From Rubrivivax sp. (GTDB taxonomy: Bacteria > Pseudomonadota > Gammaproteobacteria > Burkholderiales > Burkholderiaceae_C): a stretch of 64,000 nucleotides of DNA. The notes below the pieces were generated by a model. It saw nothing but the letters and a program-made list of their open reading frames with translations. It did no database searches and had not been told where the DNA came from. This document shows, piece by piece, positions 9,582-17,596 of this stretch; within the stretch, counting starts at the first letter, position 1, and each line of letters begins with the position of its first letter. A program made the position numbers and the translations under genes. The stretch lies in assembly GCA_026125665.1 (NCBI GenBank), contig JAHCKS010000008.1:40686-104685 (forward strand). The letters run 5' to 3'.

Positions 9582-10189
9582 GCGGCGGCCCTCCGGACGC
9601 CGTCGCCCTGCTGGACGCAGCGCCTGAGCTTGTCGATGCCGCGGTGGCGGATGACGCGCACGTTGCCGGCCGTGAGGCCGAGCTGCGCGCCGACGGCCTC
9701 GGACGGCTGGTCGTCGTAGAAGCTGAGCACGAGCACCGCACGCTCGCGCTCGGGCAGGCGCTCCAGGCAATCGGCGACGCGCTGGTGGTCCAGGCGCGGC
9801 CCGGCGTGGATGCCGGCACTCAGGTCGGCGTACGGCACGGCGTCGGCGTGCAGCTGCAGCAGTTCCTCGCGCCGGCGCTCGCCGCGCCGCTGGTGCTGCA
9901 CCGTCAGCCGGCAGGCGCCGAGCACGAACGACAGCACGCGCTCGGGCTCGCGCAGCCGACCGTCGCGCAGCTGCTCGATCGTCAGCACCATCACGTGCTG
10001 TGCCAGGTCGGCCGCGGCGTGCGCGTCGCGCAGGTGGCGCTGGCCGAAGCGGCGCAGGCGCGGCGCGAGCAGGCGGTAGAGCTCGGCCTCGGCGGCACGC
10101 GCCTCGCCGGGCGGCGCGCTGGCGATCTGGCGCGCGGCGCGGGCCTCGGGCGTCTCGGCCAGGGTGGCCGCGGCGGTGTCGGCGGTCAT
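9578..10189 (-). CDS. RNA polymerase sigma factor, sigma-70 family (ECF-like)
   Basis: A 203-residue group-IV-like sigma factor. A region 2 helix bundle spans about residues 30-100 (RLLAPRLRRFGQRHLRD, ADLAQHVMVLTIEQL). A region 4 helix-turn-helix covers about 140-190 (CLERLPERERAVLVLSFYDDQPSEAVG, TAGNVRVIRHRGIDKLRR). It is coupled to the following anti-sigma gene by a 4-base overlap. The start at 10189 is chosen by length; an in-frame ATG at 10228 would add 13 residues and neither has a strong ribosome site. It may control itself and possibly the RND operon downstream, which is inference from position only. Confidence 0.85.
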   Translation of the reverse strand: MTADTAAATLAETPEARAARQIASAPPGEARAAEAELYRLLAPRLRRFGQRHLRDAHAAADLAQHVMVLTIEQLRDGRLREPERVLSFVLGACRLTVQHQRRGERRREELLQLHADAVPYADLSAGIHAGPRLDHQRVADCLERLPERERAVLVLSFYDDQPSEAVGAQLGLTAGNVRVIRHRGIDKLRRCVQQGDGVRRAAA

Positions 10190-10375
10190 CGGGCTGGGGT
10201 GGGCGGCGGCAGCGCCCGGCGCGTGCATGGCGGCCAAGCATAGCGGCAGCACCGGGCCGCCCGGCGGGCGCTGCAGCAAGGGCGCCCGGGAAGAAAAGGC
10301 TGTAACGCCCGGCCGGGTGGCGCCACATCCTGCGGCAACCCCCTTCCTCCACCCTCCATTTCGAGGAGCACTCCC

Positions 10376-11107
10376 GTGATCACCAATCTGCAGGCCGGCA
10401 CCAACGTGCACGAAATCGCCGACGGCATCTACCGCATCAACACGCCCATCGCGCTGCCCGACGGGCAGGCGTTCAGCTTCAACCAGTACCTGCTCGTCGA
10501 CGACGAGCCGCTGCTGTTCCACACCGGGCCGCGCCGGATGTTTCCGCTGGTGCGCGACGCGGTGGCGGCGGTGATGCCGGTGGCACGGCTGCGCCACGTG
10601 GCGCTGTCGCACTTCGAGGCCGACGAGTGCGGCGCGCTGAACGAGTGGCTCGCCGCAGCGCCGCAGGCCACGCCGCTGTGCAGCCAGGTGGCGGCGATGG
10701 TGTCGGTGGCCGACTACGCCGACCGGGCGCCGCGCGCGCTGGCCGACGGCGAGAAGCTCGTGCTCGGCCGCCACACCGTGCAGTGGCACGACACGCCGCA
10801 CGTGCCGCACGGCTGGGACTGCGGGCTGCTGATGGACGTGACCACGTCCACCTTCTTCTGCGGCGACCTGTTCACGCAGGGTGGCCGTGGCGAGCAGGCC
10901 TTGACCGAGAGCGACATCCTCGGCCCGAGCGAGGCGTTCCGCCAGCCGATGGACTACTACGCGCACGCGCCGCACACGGCCGCGACGCTGGCCCGGCTGG
11001 CCGCAGCGAAGCCGCGCACGCTGGCGTGCATGCACGGCAGCGCGTGGCGCGGCGACGGCGCCACGCTGCTGCGGCACCTGGGCGAGGCGCTCGCGGCCCC
11101 GCGCTGA
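10376..11107 (+). CDS. Flavodiiron-like metallo-beta-lactamase-fold protein (stand-alone oxygen/diiron domain)
   Basis: A 243-residue MBL-fold protein starting with GTG after a GAGGAG ribosome site. The first metal motif is HFEADE (H79, E81, D83), the HxExD form seen in flavodiiron proteins rather than the HxHxDH of zinc hydrolases. Later ligand candidates are H142 or H145 (PHVPHGWDCG), D164 (FCGDLF) and H220 (ACMHGS). This matches the ODP-type diiron site spacing, but the flavodoxin domain of true flavodiiron reductases is absent and Glu rather than His follows D83. A role in O2/NO handling or sensing with a separate electron donor is possible, and a hydrolase role cannot be excluded. It stands alone on the + strand. 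Confidence 0.8.
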   Translation: MITNLQAGTNVHEIADGIYRINTPIALPDGQAFSFNQYLLVDDEPLLFHTGPRRMFPLVRDAVAAVMPVARLRHVALSHFEADECGALNEWLAAAPQATPLCSQVAAMVSVADYADRAPRALADGEKLVLGRHTVQWHDTPHVPHGWDCGLLMDVTTSTFFCGDLFTQGGRGEQALTESDILGPSEAFRQPMDYYAHAPHTAATLARLAAAKPRTLACMHGSAWRGDGATLLRHLGEALAAPR

Positions 11108-11148
11108 ACAGCGCGCCACGCTGTTCGATGACATGGAACGACATGCGC

Positions 11149-11250
11149 GAGGTCGTGGCACGCCGAGGCCGCCGGGTGAACGGCGTGGCACCGGGGTTGA
11201 TCTTCGACGGCCGAGCGCCAGGGCGGTTGCCGGATCGGGACGGCGGGGTG
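11149..11250 (+). repeat. Decayed family-A palindromic element (A5)
   Basis: This stretch between two + strand genes keeps the outer arm X of family A (GAGGTCGTGGCACGCCGAGG at 11149), then the end of the opposite arm with a degenerate central motif (GGCACCGGGGTTGATCTTCG), then arm Z (GCCGGATCGGGACGGCGGGG at about 11228). Both core segments and the final arm are missing, so it reads as a collapsed copy of the elements at 33006 and 38287. Confidence 0.7.
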
Positions 11251-11325
11251 AGGGGCGGGCACGGCCGCCGGGCGGCGCCGTGCGCGCGCTAGCATGCCGG
11301 CATCCCGCCTGCCCGAGGAGGACCG

Positions 11326-11535
11326 ATGAGCGCGCAGCCCCCGACCCCCCCCGTGCCGCTGCCGCGCCCACGCACCTACGGCCGCGCCACGGTGGCGGCC
11401 GTCATCCTCATCGCGCTCGGCACGCTGTTCCTGCTCGGCAACCTCGGCCTCATCCCGCGCCTCGGCCCGCTGCTGGCGCAGTGGTGGCCGTTGATCCTCA
11501 TCATCGTCGGGGCGTCGCTGCTGTTGCGGCGATAG
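11326..11535 (+). CDS. Small two-helix membrane protein, LiaF/DUF5668-like
   Basis: A 69-residue protein with a strong ribosome site (GAGGAGG, 7 bases before ATG). A Pro-rich cytoplasmic start (MSAQPPTPPVPLPRPR) is followed by two hydrophobic helices, VAAVILIALGTLFLLGNLG and LLAQWWPLILIIVGASLLL, ending in two Arg. The pattern, including the Gly-Leu turn and WWPLILIIVG, matches the LiaI/LiaF transmembrane domain found in many small envelope proteins. No partner gene is adjacent. Function unknown. Confidence 0.72.
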   Translation: MSAQPPTPPVPLPRPRTYGRATVAAVILIALGTLFLLGNLGLIPRLGPLLAQWWPLILIIVGASLLLRR

Positions 11536-11578
11536 GCTCCGAGGGCCTCGGCACGTTCCGCGGCGCCCCGGGCGCGCC

Positions 11579-12475
11579 TCAGGCAGCCCGCCAGGCCTGC
11601 GCCAGCAAGGCCGCCAGCCGCGCCGCCGCGGGCGAGAGGTAGCTGTTCTGCCGCCAGGTGACGACGAGCCGGCGCGACATCGTCGCCTCCTTGATGACCA
11701 CCTCCTTGAGCCCCGGGATGCCGCCCTTGCGCCCGAGGTGGTGCCGCGAGATGAAGCTCAGCAGCCCCGTCTGCACGATGAGCGAAGGCAGCATCAGCAG
11801 CATCGTGCTCTCGACCTGCACGCGCGGGCGCGGCAGGCGCCTGCGTTCGAAGGTGTGGTCGAGCCAGTCGCGCGTGGGCGCCCCAGGCGGCTGCAGCGCC
11901 CAGCGGTAGGCCGTCAGGTCCTTCAGCTTCGGTGCCGCGCTGCCGCGGAACAGTTCGTGTTCGGCACTCGCCGCGACCACGATCGCGTCCTCGGCCAGGA
12001 ACCGGCTCACGCAGCCGGGCTCCTGCGGGCTTTCGGTGCCCACCATCAGGTCGATCTCGCCGTCGCGCAGCAGCGGCTCCAGCATGGTGACCAGGCCGAC
12101 GACGGTGCGCAGCGTCACTTCCGGCGCCTCCTGCAGGAGCTGGCGCGCCGCCGCGGGCAGCAGGAACTGCGCCGCCGTCGGCACGATGCCGATGCGCACG
12201 TGGCCCGCGAGCCCCTGGCCGATGGCGGCGATCTCGCGCCGTGCGTCCTCGGCGTCGAAGCGCAGGCGCTGCGCCCACTTCAGCAGCACGCGCCCTGCCG
12301 GGCTCAGGCGGATGCCGCGCCCGGCCTTCTCGAACAGCGGCGCGCCGCAGTGTTCCTCCAGCCGCCGGATCGCTGCCGTCAGCGCCGGCTGCGTGCGGTG
12401 CAGCTGCTCGGCCGAGCGGCCCATGTGCTCGAGCCTGGCGATGGTCTCGAAGTAGCGCAGGTCCCGCAGGTCCAT
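11579..12475 (-). CDS. LysR-family transcriptional regulator
   Basis: A 298-residue LysR regulator. The N-terminal winged HTH occupies residues 1-60 (LRDLRYFETIARLEHMGRSA, then QPALTAAIRRLEEHCGAPLF). A two-lobed periplasmic-binding-protein-like effector domain follows from about residue 90 (GHVRIGIVPTAAQFLLPAAA, EIDLMVGTE). The start is placed at MDLRDLRYF, where the family normally begins; the longer frame to 12586 would run through the promoter region. It diverges from a Bug receptor gene with 132 bases between them. A LysR-box-like palindrome lies at 12492-12510. It most likely controls the receptor-aldolase-dehydrogenase operon. The inducer is probably an acid from that pathway. Confidence 0.93.
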   Translation of the reverse strand: MDLRDLRYFETIARLEHMGRSAEQLHRTQPALTAAIRRLEEHCGAPLFEKAGRGIRLSPAGRVLLKWAQRLRFDAEDARREIAAIGQGLAGHVRIGIVPTAAQFLLPAAARQLLQEAPEVTLRTVVGLVTMLEPLLRDGEIDLMVGTESPQEPGCVSRFLAEDAIVVAASAEHELFRGSAAPKLKDLTAYRWALQPPGAPTRDWLDHTFERRRLPRPRVQVESTMLLMLPSLIVQTGLLSFISRHHLGRKGGIPGLKEVVIKEATMSRRLVVTWRQNSYLSPAAARLAALLAQAWRAA

Positions 12476-12491
12476 GGCAAAAGTCCCATTG

Positions 12492-12510
12492 ATGGTTTTC
12501 AAGAAACTAT
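12492..12510. promoter_or_regulatory. Candidate LysR operator
   Basis: An imperfect 19-base palindrome, ATGGTTTTCAAGAAACTAT, sits in an AT-rich island between the divergent LysR and Bug genes. Its half sites GTTT and AAAC flank a short centre, and the form agrees with the T-N11-A LysR consensus. It is 17 bases from the regulator's start codon and directly upstream of a possible promoter for the Bug operon, a usual place for activation and autorepression. Confidence 0.6.
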
Positions 12511-12513
12511 CGA

Positions 12514-12543
12514 TTGGACTGTAGGTGATCGGCGGCCAATACT
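12514..12543 (+). promoter_or_regulatory. Possible promoter of the Bug-aldolase-dehydrogenase operon
   Basis: TTGGAC (12514-12519) and AATACT (12538-12543) are separated by 18 bases and lie 64 bases before the Bug start codon. Both boxes are weak matches to the sigma-70 consensus, which suits a promoter that needs LysR activation from the adjacent palindrome. This is a consensus match by eye only. Confidence 0.35.
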
Positions 12544-12607
12544 GCAATCCGTCGAACGAGCCCGGCAACGACCGGGCGCCCGCCACGCCGAACCGGAGAC
12601 ATCACCG

Positions 12608-13585
12608 ATGCAAGCCTCCCGCCGCCTGCTGCTCGCTCTCGCCGCCAGCACCCTCGCGACCGCCACCGGCGGCGCCTTCGCGCAAGCCTGGCCCGCCAAG
12701 CCGATCCGCCTCGTCGTGCCCTTCCCGCCCGGCGGCGGCACCGACACCATCGCCCGCGAGACGAGCCAGCGCGTGGCCGCCGCCACCGGCTGGACCTTCG
12801 TCATCGACAACAAGCCGGGTGCCGGCGGCAACCTGGGCGTCGACTCGGTCGCCAAGGCGCCCGCCGACGGCTACACCATCGTCATCGGCCAGACGAGCAA
12901 CCTGGCGATCAACCCGACGCTGTACGCGAAGATGCCGTACGACTCGCAGAAGGACCTGGCGCCGATCGTGCTGCTCGCCAACGCGCCGCTGGTCATGGTC
13001 ACCGGCACGACCACGCCCTACAAGACGCTCGCCGATGCGGTGAACGCGGCCAAGGGCAAGCCGGGCGCGATCAACTTCGCCTCGCCCGGCAACGGCACCG
13101 TCGCGCACCTGACGAGCGAGCTCTTCCAGAAGGCCGCGGGCGTGAAGACGCAGCACATCCCGTACAAGGGCGCCGCGCAGGCGCTCACCGACGTGATCAG
13201 CGGCAACGTCGAGCTGTACATGTCGTCGGTGCCCACGCTCATCGGCCAGATCCGCAACGGCAAGCTGCGCCCGCTGGCCGTGACCTCGGCCAAGCGCGTG
13301 GACGACCTGCCGAACGTGCCGACGATCAACGAGTCGGGCTACAAGGGCTTCGACGCCGTCACCTGGTTCGGCCTGCTGGCGCCCGCCGGCACGCCCAAGG
13401 ACGTGATCGCGAAGCTGAACGCCGAGTTCAACAAGGCGCTGCAGAGCCCCGAGGTGCGCAAGTCGCTCGGCGAACAAGGCGCCGATCCGGCCGGCGGCAC
13501 GCCCGAGCAGTTCGCCGCGCTGATCAAGGACGACCTGCCGCGCTGGGGCAAGGTCGTCAAGGAATCCGGCGCGAAGATCGACTGA
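12608..13585 (+). CDS. Bug/TctC-family periplasmic solute receptor
   Basis: A 325-residue receptor with signal peptide (MQASRRLLLALAASTL..., probable cleavage after AFA near residue 26). It has the ligand loop VPFPPGGGTD, the second-lobe motif IPYKGAAQALTDVISG and the late APAGTP turn. It is clearly paralogous to the receptor at 547-1542 but diverged. The start ATG follows ACCGGAGAC. It is divergent from LysR and co-directional with an RraA-type aldolase and a 2-hydroxyacid dehydrogenase, so its ligand is plausibly a substrate of that short pathway, such as a hydroxylated di- or tricarboxylate. No TctA/TctB lies nearby. Confidence 0.92.
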   Translation: MQASRRLLLALAASTLATATGGAFAQAWPAKPIRLVVPFPPGGGTDTIARETSQRVAAATGWTFVIDNKPGAGGNLGVDSVAKAPADGYTIVIGQTSNLAINPTLYAKMPYDSQKDLAPIVLLANAPLVMVTGTTTPYKTLADAVNAAKGKPGAINFASPGNGTVAHLTSELFQKAAGVKTQHIPYKGAAQALTDVISGNVELYMSSVPTLIGQIRNGKLRPLAVTSAKRVDDLPNVPTINESGYKGFDAVTWFGLLAPAGTPKDVIAKLNAEFNKALQSPEVRKSLGEQGADPAGGTPEQFAALIKDDLPRWGKVVKESGAKID

Positions 13586-13764
13586 GGCGCCGCGCGCCCG
13601 GCTGCGGTCCACGGCGGACTGGTCCCCCCGCGGGATCGGCCTGACCCGCCGAGCCGCGTCGGGCCGAGCCTCAACTCACCTTCGCCCCTGGGCCTGGCCG
13701 CCGAGCCGCCCGAGCCCGCCGGGGCTGGCACCGGCAACCCCACCGAACCCTCTTGGAGATTCGC

Positions 13765-14463
13765 ATGAGTCAAGCCGCTGCATTGCCCGACGTGATCCGG
13801 GACTTTCAACGTGTCGACGCCAAGGTCGTCGCCGAAGCCGCGCAGTTCCCCTCGTCGATCCTCGCCGACGTTGCCGGCCGGCGCGGCGCGCTGAGCGGCC
13901 GCATCGCGGCGCTGGCACCGACGATGAAGTTCGCCGGCCCCGCGCTCACCGTCGAGGTGCGACCCGGCGACAACCTGATGATCCACGCCGCGATGGCGAT
14001 CGCCAAGCCGGGCGACGTCATCGTCGTCGACGGCAAGGGCGACCTCTCGAGCGCGCTGATGGGCGAGATCATGTGCCAGCAGTGCGTGGCGCTCGGCGTG
14101 GCCGCCGTCGTCATCGACGGCGCGGTGCGCGACAGCGTCGCCATCCGCGAGCTTGGCCTGCCGATGTACGCGGCGGGGCTGAACCCCAACGGCCCGACGA
14201 AGTTCGTGCCCGGCCGGCTGAACCATCCCATCTCCATTGGCGGCGTGAGCGTGCGGCCCGGCGACCTCGTCGTCGGCGACGCCGACGGCGTCACAGTCAT
14301 CGAGCGCGAGAAGGCCGCAGCGATGCTGCCACTGGCCGCGGAGAAGGTGGCCGCCGAGACGAAACGCATCGCCGACATCAAGAGCCGCAAGGCGCTGCGC
14401 CCGGGCTGGCTCGACGGCGCGCTGCGCGCCGCCGGCGTCATCAAGGAAGGCGAGACGCTGTGA
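13765..14463 (+). CDS. RraA-family 4-hydroxy-4-methyl-2-oxoglutarate/oxaloacetate aldolase-like protein
   Basis: A 232-residue RraA-fold protein; HMG/CHA aldolases of this fold are 210-240 residues. The aldolase signature is present: a Gly-rich PGDVIVVDGKGD stretch near residue 85 and, about 30 residues later, the IDGAVRD motif with R122 and D123, which bind pyruvate enolate and Mg in characterised class II HMG aldolases. The ribosome site TCTTGGAGAT sets the start. It overlaps the next gene by GTGA. In this operon it probably cleaves a 4-hydroxy-2-oxoacid to pyruvate, with the dehydrogenase handling the 2-oxo or 2-hydroxy acid. A pure RraA (RNase E inhibitor) role is unlikely given the context. 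Confidence 0.85.
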   Translation: MSQAAALPDVIRDFQRVDAKVVAEAAQFPSSILADVAGRRGALSGRIAALAPTMKFAGPALTVEVRPGDNLMIHAAMAIAKPGDVIVVDGKGDLSSALMGEIMCQQCVALGVAAVVIDGAVRDSVAIRELGLPMYAAGLNPNGPTKFVPGRLNHPISIGGVSVRPGDLVVGDADGVTVIEREKAAAMLPLAAEKVAAETKRIADIKSRKALRPGWLDGALRAAGVIKEGETL

Positions 14464-15386
14464 GCACGAAACGCCCCGTCTTCCTCGTCACCGGCAACGA
14501 CCTGGCGCCCGAAGCGCTGGCGCTGCTCGGCGACTACGAGGTGGTGTTCGCCGGCAAGACGCCGACCGAGGACGACATCGTCGCGCTGTGCAAGCAGCAC
14601 GACCCGGTGGCGATCATCGTGCGCTACAGCAAGGTAGGCGCGGCCGCGATGGACGCGGCACCGCATCTCAAGGTCATCTCCAAACACGGCAGCGGCACCG
14701 ACACGATCGACAAGGTGGCGGCCAAGGCGCGCGGCATCGAGGTCGTGGCGGCCGTCGGTGCCAACGCCGCCGCGGTGGCCGAGCAGGCGCTGGCGCTGCT
14801 GCTGGCCTGCGCCAAGTCGGTGGTCACGCTGAACGAGCGGATGCACGCCGGGCATTGGGACAAGGCGACGCACAAGAGCGTCGAGCTCGAAGGCCGCACG
14901 GTCGGAGTCATCGGCCTGGGCGCCATCGGGCTGCGCTTTGCGCGCATGGCCGACGCGATGGGGATGCGCGTGCTCGGTTTCGATCCGTATGCGAAGAACC
15001 TGCCGGCCTACGTGCAGAGCGTCGATCTCGCGACGATCTGGCGCGAGTCCGATGCGATCTCGTTGCATTGCCCACTGACCACCGACAACGCGAAGCTCCT
15101 CAACACACGCACGCTGGCCGCGTGCAAGCAGGGCGTCATCGTCGTCAACACGGCGCGCGGCGGGTTGATCGACGAGGCCGCGCTGCTCGACGCGGTGCGC
15201 TCGGGGCAGGTCGGCAGCGCCGGCCTCGACAGCTTCGCGGTGGAGCCGATGACAGCGCCGCACCCGTTCCACGGCGAGAAGCGGATCACCCTTAGCCCGC
15301 ACATCGGCGGCGTCACCGCCGACGCGTACGTGAAGATGGGCGTCGCCGCGGCGCGGAACGCACTCGCCGTGCTCGTCAAGCGCTAG
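14460..15386 (+). CDS. D-isomer-specific 2-hydroxyacid dehydrogenase
   Basis: A 308-residue NAD(P)-dependent dehydrogenase of the phosphoglycerate/hydroxypyruvate reductase type. The Rossmann motif GLGAIG is at residues 152-157. The catalytic triad candidates are R233 (NTARGG), E262 (AVEPM) and H281 (SPHIGG). An HGSGTDTID substrate-loop segment precedes them. It starts with GTG overlapping the aldolase stop, so the two are translationally coupled. It probably interconverts a 2-oxoacid and 2-hydroxyacid in the same pathway; the exact acid cannot be inferred. It ends 16 bases from the convergent GST gene. Confidence 0.92.
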   Translation: MSTKRPVFLVTGNDLAPEALALLGDYEVVFAGKTPTEDDIVALCKQHDPVAIIVRYSKVGAAAMDAAPHLKVISKHGSGTDTIDKVAAKARGIEVVAAVGANAAAVAEQALALLLACAKSVVTLNERMHAGHWDKATHKSVELEGRTVGVIGLGAIGLRFARMADAMGMRVLGFDPYAKNLPAYVQSVDLATIWRESDAISLHCPLTTDNAKLLNTRTLAACKQGVIVVNTARGGLIDEAALLDAVRSGQVGSAGLDSFAVEPMTAPHPFHGEKRITLSPHIGGVTADAYVKMGVAAARNALAVLVKR

Positions 15387-15402
15387 GCGGGCGCGCACCC
15401 CC

Positions 15403-16044
15403 TCACCACTTCGGCGCGATGCGCTCCCCCGGCAGCACCTCGTACGGGTCGCCCCAGCCCGGCAGCGCGCGCAGCCGCTCCACCCACGCGGCGACGTTCG
15501 GGAACTTCGCGGGCCAGTCGTAGCCGCTCTCGGCCACCGGGTAGAAGAGGTAACCCGAGAGCGAGAAGTCGGCGATCGAGGGTTGATTGCCGACGAGGTA
15601 CTGCGAGGTCGCCAGGTGCTTGTCGACGATGCCGAAGGCGTTGTCCAGCCGCCCGCGCAGCCAGTTCATCACCGCCGGGTCGGGCGCCGCGGGGCCGAAG
15701 GCCTTCATGAAGCGGTAGCTCGCGAAGTAGCTCGTGAGCCTGTGGTTGTCGAAGAACAGCCAGCGCAGCGCCTCGAACTTCTCGTCGTCGCCGGCGCCGA
15801 GGAAGCGGCCGTGTTTGCCCGCCAGGTACGTGAGGATGACGCCCGACTGCGTCAGCCGGCGCGTGCCGTCGTCGAGCACCGGCACCTCGCCCATCTCGTT
15901 GGTGGCGCCGCGCCACTCGGGCGTGCGCGTCACGCCGTGCATGAAGTCGACGAAGCGCGTCTCGTAGCGCAGGCCGAGCGCGCGCAGCATGAAGGCGACC
16001 TTGAAGGTGTTGCCGGACTGGCAGAAGCCGTGCAGGACGAGCAT
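15403..16044 (-). CDS. Glutathione S-transferase family protein
   Basis: A 213-residue GST. The thioredoxin-like N-domain begins [20 protein letters not shown], with the SGNTFK segment at the catalytic serine position of theta/beta-like bacterial GSTs. It has the cis-proline motif GEVPVL and the glutathione-binding QSGVILTYL. The C-terminal helical domain contains the N-capping motif [13 protein letters not shown] role in conjugation or in a glutathione-dependent catabolic step is possible. It is transcribed toward the 2-hydroxyacid dehydrogenase and away from the TrpB2-like gene, so it is a single gene unit. Confidence 0.92.
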   Translation of the reverse strand: MLVLHGFCQSGNTFKVAFMLRALGLRYETRFVDFMHGVTRTPEWRGATNEMGEVPVLDDGTRRLTQSGVILTYLAGKHGRFLGAGDDEKFEALRWLFFDNHRLTSYFASYRFMKAFGPAAPDPAVMNWLRGRLDNAFGIVDKHLATSQYLVGNQPSIADFSLSGYLFYPVAESGYDWPAKFPNVAAWVERLRALPGWGDPYEVLPGERIAPKW

Positions 16045-16166
16045 GGGCAGGATCCTCCGGGGGATGCGGTGGTGCGCCGATTCTTCCGCAAGCCGTGCCT
16101 GGCGCGACCGGCCGTGCGACCGGGCGTAGCATGGTCGTTCCCGCCACGCCGCCGAGGAGACAGCGA

Positions 16167-17540
16167 ATGAACGCGCCCACCAAGTACGTCCTGGACGAGT
16201 CGCAGATGCCGCGCCACTGGTACAACATCATGGCCGACCTGCCCGAGCCGCTGGCGCCGCCGCTGCACCCGGGCACGCTGAAGCCGCTCGGGCCCGACGA
16301 CCTGGCGCCGCTGTTCCCGATGGAGCTCGTCATGCAGGAGGTGAGCGCCGAGCGCGAGGTGCCGATTCCGGAGCCGGTGCGCGAGGTGTTCCGCCTGTGG
16401 CGGCCCTCGCCGCTGGTGCGTGCGCACCGGCTCGAGAAGGCGCTCGGCACGCCGGCGAAGATCTACTACAAGTACGAAGGCGTCTCGCCCGCCGGCTCGC
16501 ACAAGCCGAACACCGCCGTGCCGCAGGCCTGGTACAACGCCCAGGCCGGCATCAGGAAGCTCACCACCGAAACCGGCGCCGGCCAGTGGGGCAGCTCGCT
16601 CGCCTTCGCGGGCGCCCTCTTCGGCATCGACGTCACCATCTACCAGGTGCGCGTGTCGTACGACCAGAAGCCGTACCGCCGCGCGCTGATGGAGACCTAC
16701 GGCGCGAAATGCCTGCCGTCGCCGTCGGACACCACGCAGTCCGGCCGCGCCATCCTCGCGAAGGACCCGAACCACCCCGGCTCGCTCGGCATCGCCATCA
16801 GCGAGGCGGTGGAGGTGGCCGCCACGCACGACGACGTGAAGTACTCGCTCGGCTCGGTGCTGAACCACGTGCTGATGCACCAGACCATCATCGGCCAGGA
16901 GGCGATGATGCAGCTCGAGATGGCCGGCGACGACCCCGATGTCATCGTCGGCTGCACCGGCGGCGGCAGCAACTTCGCCGGCATCGCCTTCCCGTTCATC
17001 GGCCAGCAGCTGCGCGGCAAGGGCAAGACGAAGCAGCGGCGCATCGTCGCCGTGGAGCCGGCCGCCTGCCCGAGCCTGACGCGTGGCAGGTTCGCCTACG
17101 ACTTCGGCGACACGAGCCACCTCACGCCGCTGGTGAAGATGCACACGCTGGGCAGCACCTTCACGCCGCCCGGCTTCCATGCCGGCGGGCTGCGGTATCA
17201 CGGCATGGCACCGCTCGTCTCGCACCTGCACGCGCTGAAGCTGATCGAAGCCACCGCGTACCCGCAGAACGCCTGCTTCGAAGCGGGCGTGCTGTTCGCG
17301 CGTGCCGAAGGCATCGTGCCGGCGCCCGAGGCGAACCACGCGGTGAAGGGGGCCATCGTCGAGGCGCTGCGCTGCAAGCAGCAGGGCAGGAGCGAGGTGA
17401 TCCTCTTCAACCTGTGCGGCCACGGCCACTTCGACATGAGCGCCTACGCCGCCTACGCGGCGGGCAAGCTGGTCGACCAGGCCTACGACGAGAAGGAGCT
17501 GGCGATGGCACTCGCCGGCCTGCCGGCGGTCCCGGCCTGA
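16167..17540 (+). CDS. TrpB2-like PLP-dependent enzyme
   Basis: A 457-residue TrpB-like protein of the TrpB2 subgroup, longer than the 400 residues of classical TrpB and with an extended N-terminus. The PLP lysine is in the SHKPN motif (K113). [11 protein letters not shown] forms the phosphate-binding loop, and the [10 protein letters not shown] motif precedes the COMM domain. Start ATG follows GAGGAGACAGCG. No trpA is adjacent, so it may be a stand-alone tryptophan synthase beta chain that makes tryptophan from indole and serine, or an enzyme of altered specificity. The last nine codons and stop are duplicated directly downstream. Confidence 0.9.
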   Translation: MNAPTKYVLDESQMPRHWYNIMADLPEPLAPPLHPGTLKPLGPDDLAPLFPMELVMQEVSAEREVPIPEPVREVFRLWRPSPLVRAHRLEKALGTPAKIYYKYEGVSPAGSHKPNTAVPQAWYNAQAGIRKLTTETGAGQWGSSLAFAGALFGIDVTIYQVRVSYDQKPYRRALMETYGAKCLPSPSDTTQSGRAILAKDPNHPGSLGIAISEAVEVAATHDDVKYSLGSVLNHVLMHQTIIGQEAMMQLEMAGDDPDVIVGCTGGGSNFAGIAFPFIGQQLRGKGKTKQRRIVAVEPAACPSLTRGRFAYDFGDTSHLTPLVKMHTLGSTFTPPGFHAGGLRYHGMAPLVSHLHALKLIEATAYPQNACFEAGVLFARAEGIVPAPEANHAVKGAIVEALRCKQQGRSEVILFNLCGHGHFDMSAYAAYAAGKLVDQAYDEKELAMALAGLPAVPA

Positions 17541-17571
17541 GCGCCGGCCTGCCGGCCGTGCCCGCCTGAGC
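17514..17571 (+). repeat. 29-base tandem duplication including a stop codon
   Basis: Two adjacent 29-base copies (17514-17542 and 17543-17571) differ at three positions. Each encodes AGLPAVPA or a close form followed by TGA. The first is the natural end of the TrpB2-like gene and the second is non-coding unless the first stop is read through. Confidence 0.85.
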
Positions 17572-17596
17572 CGCCGGCCCGGCCCCCGCAGGCCGA

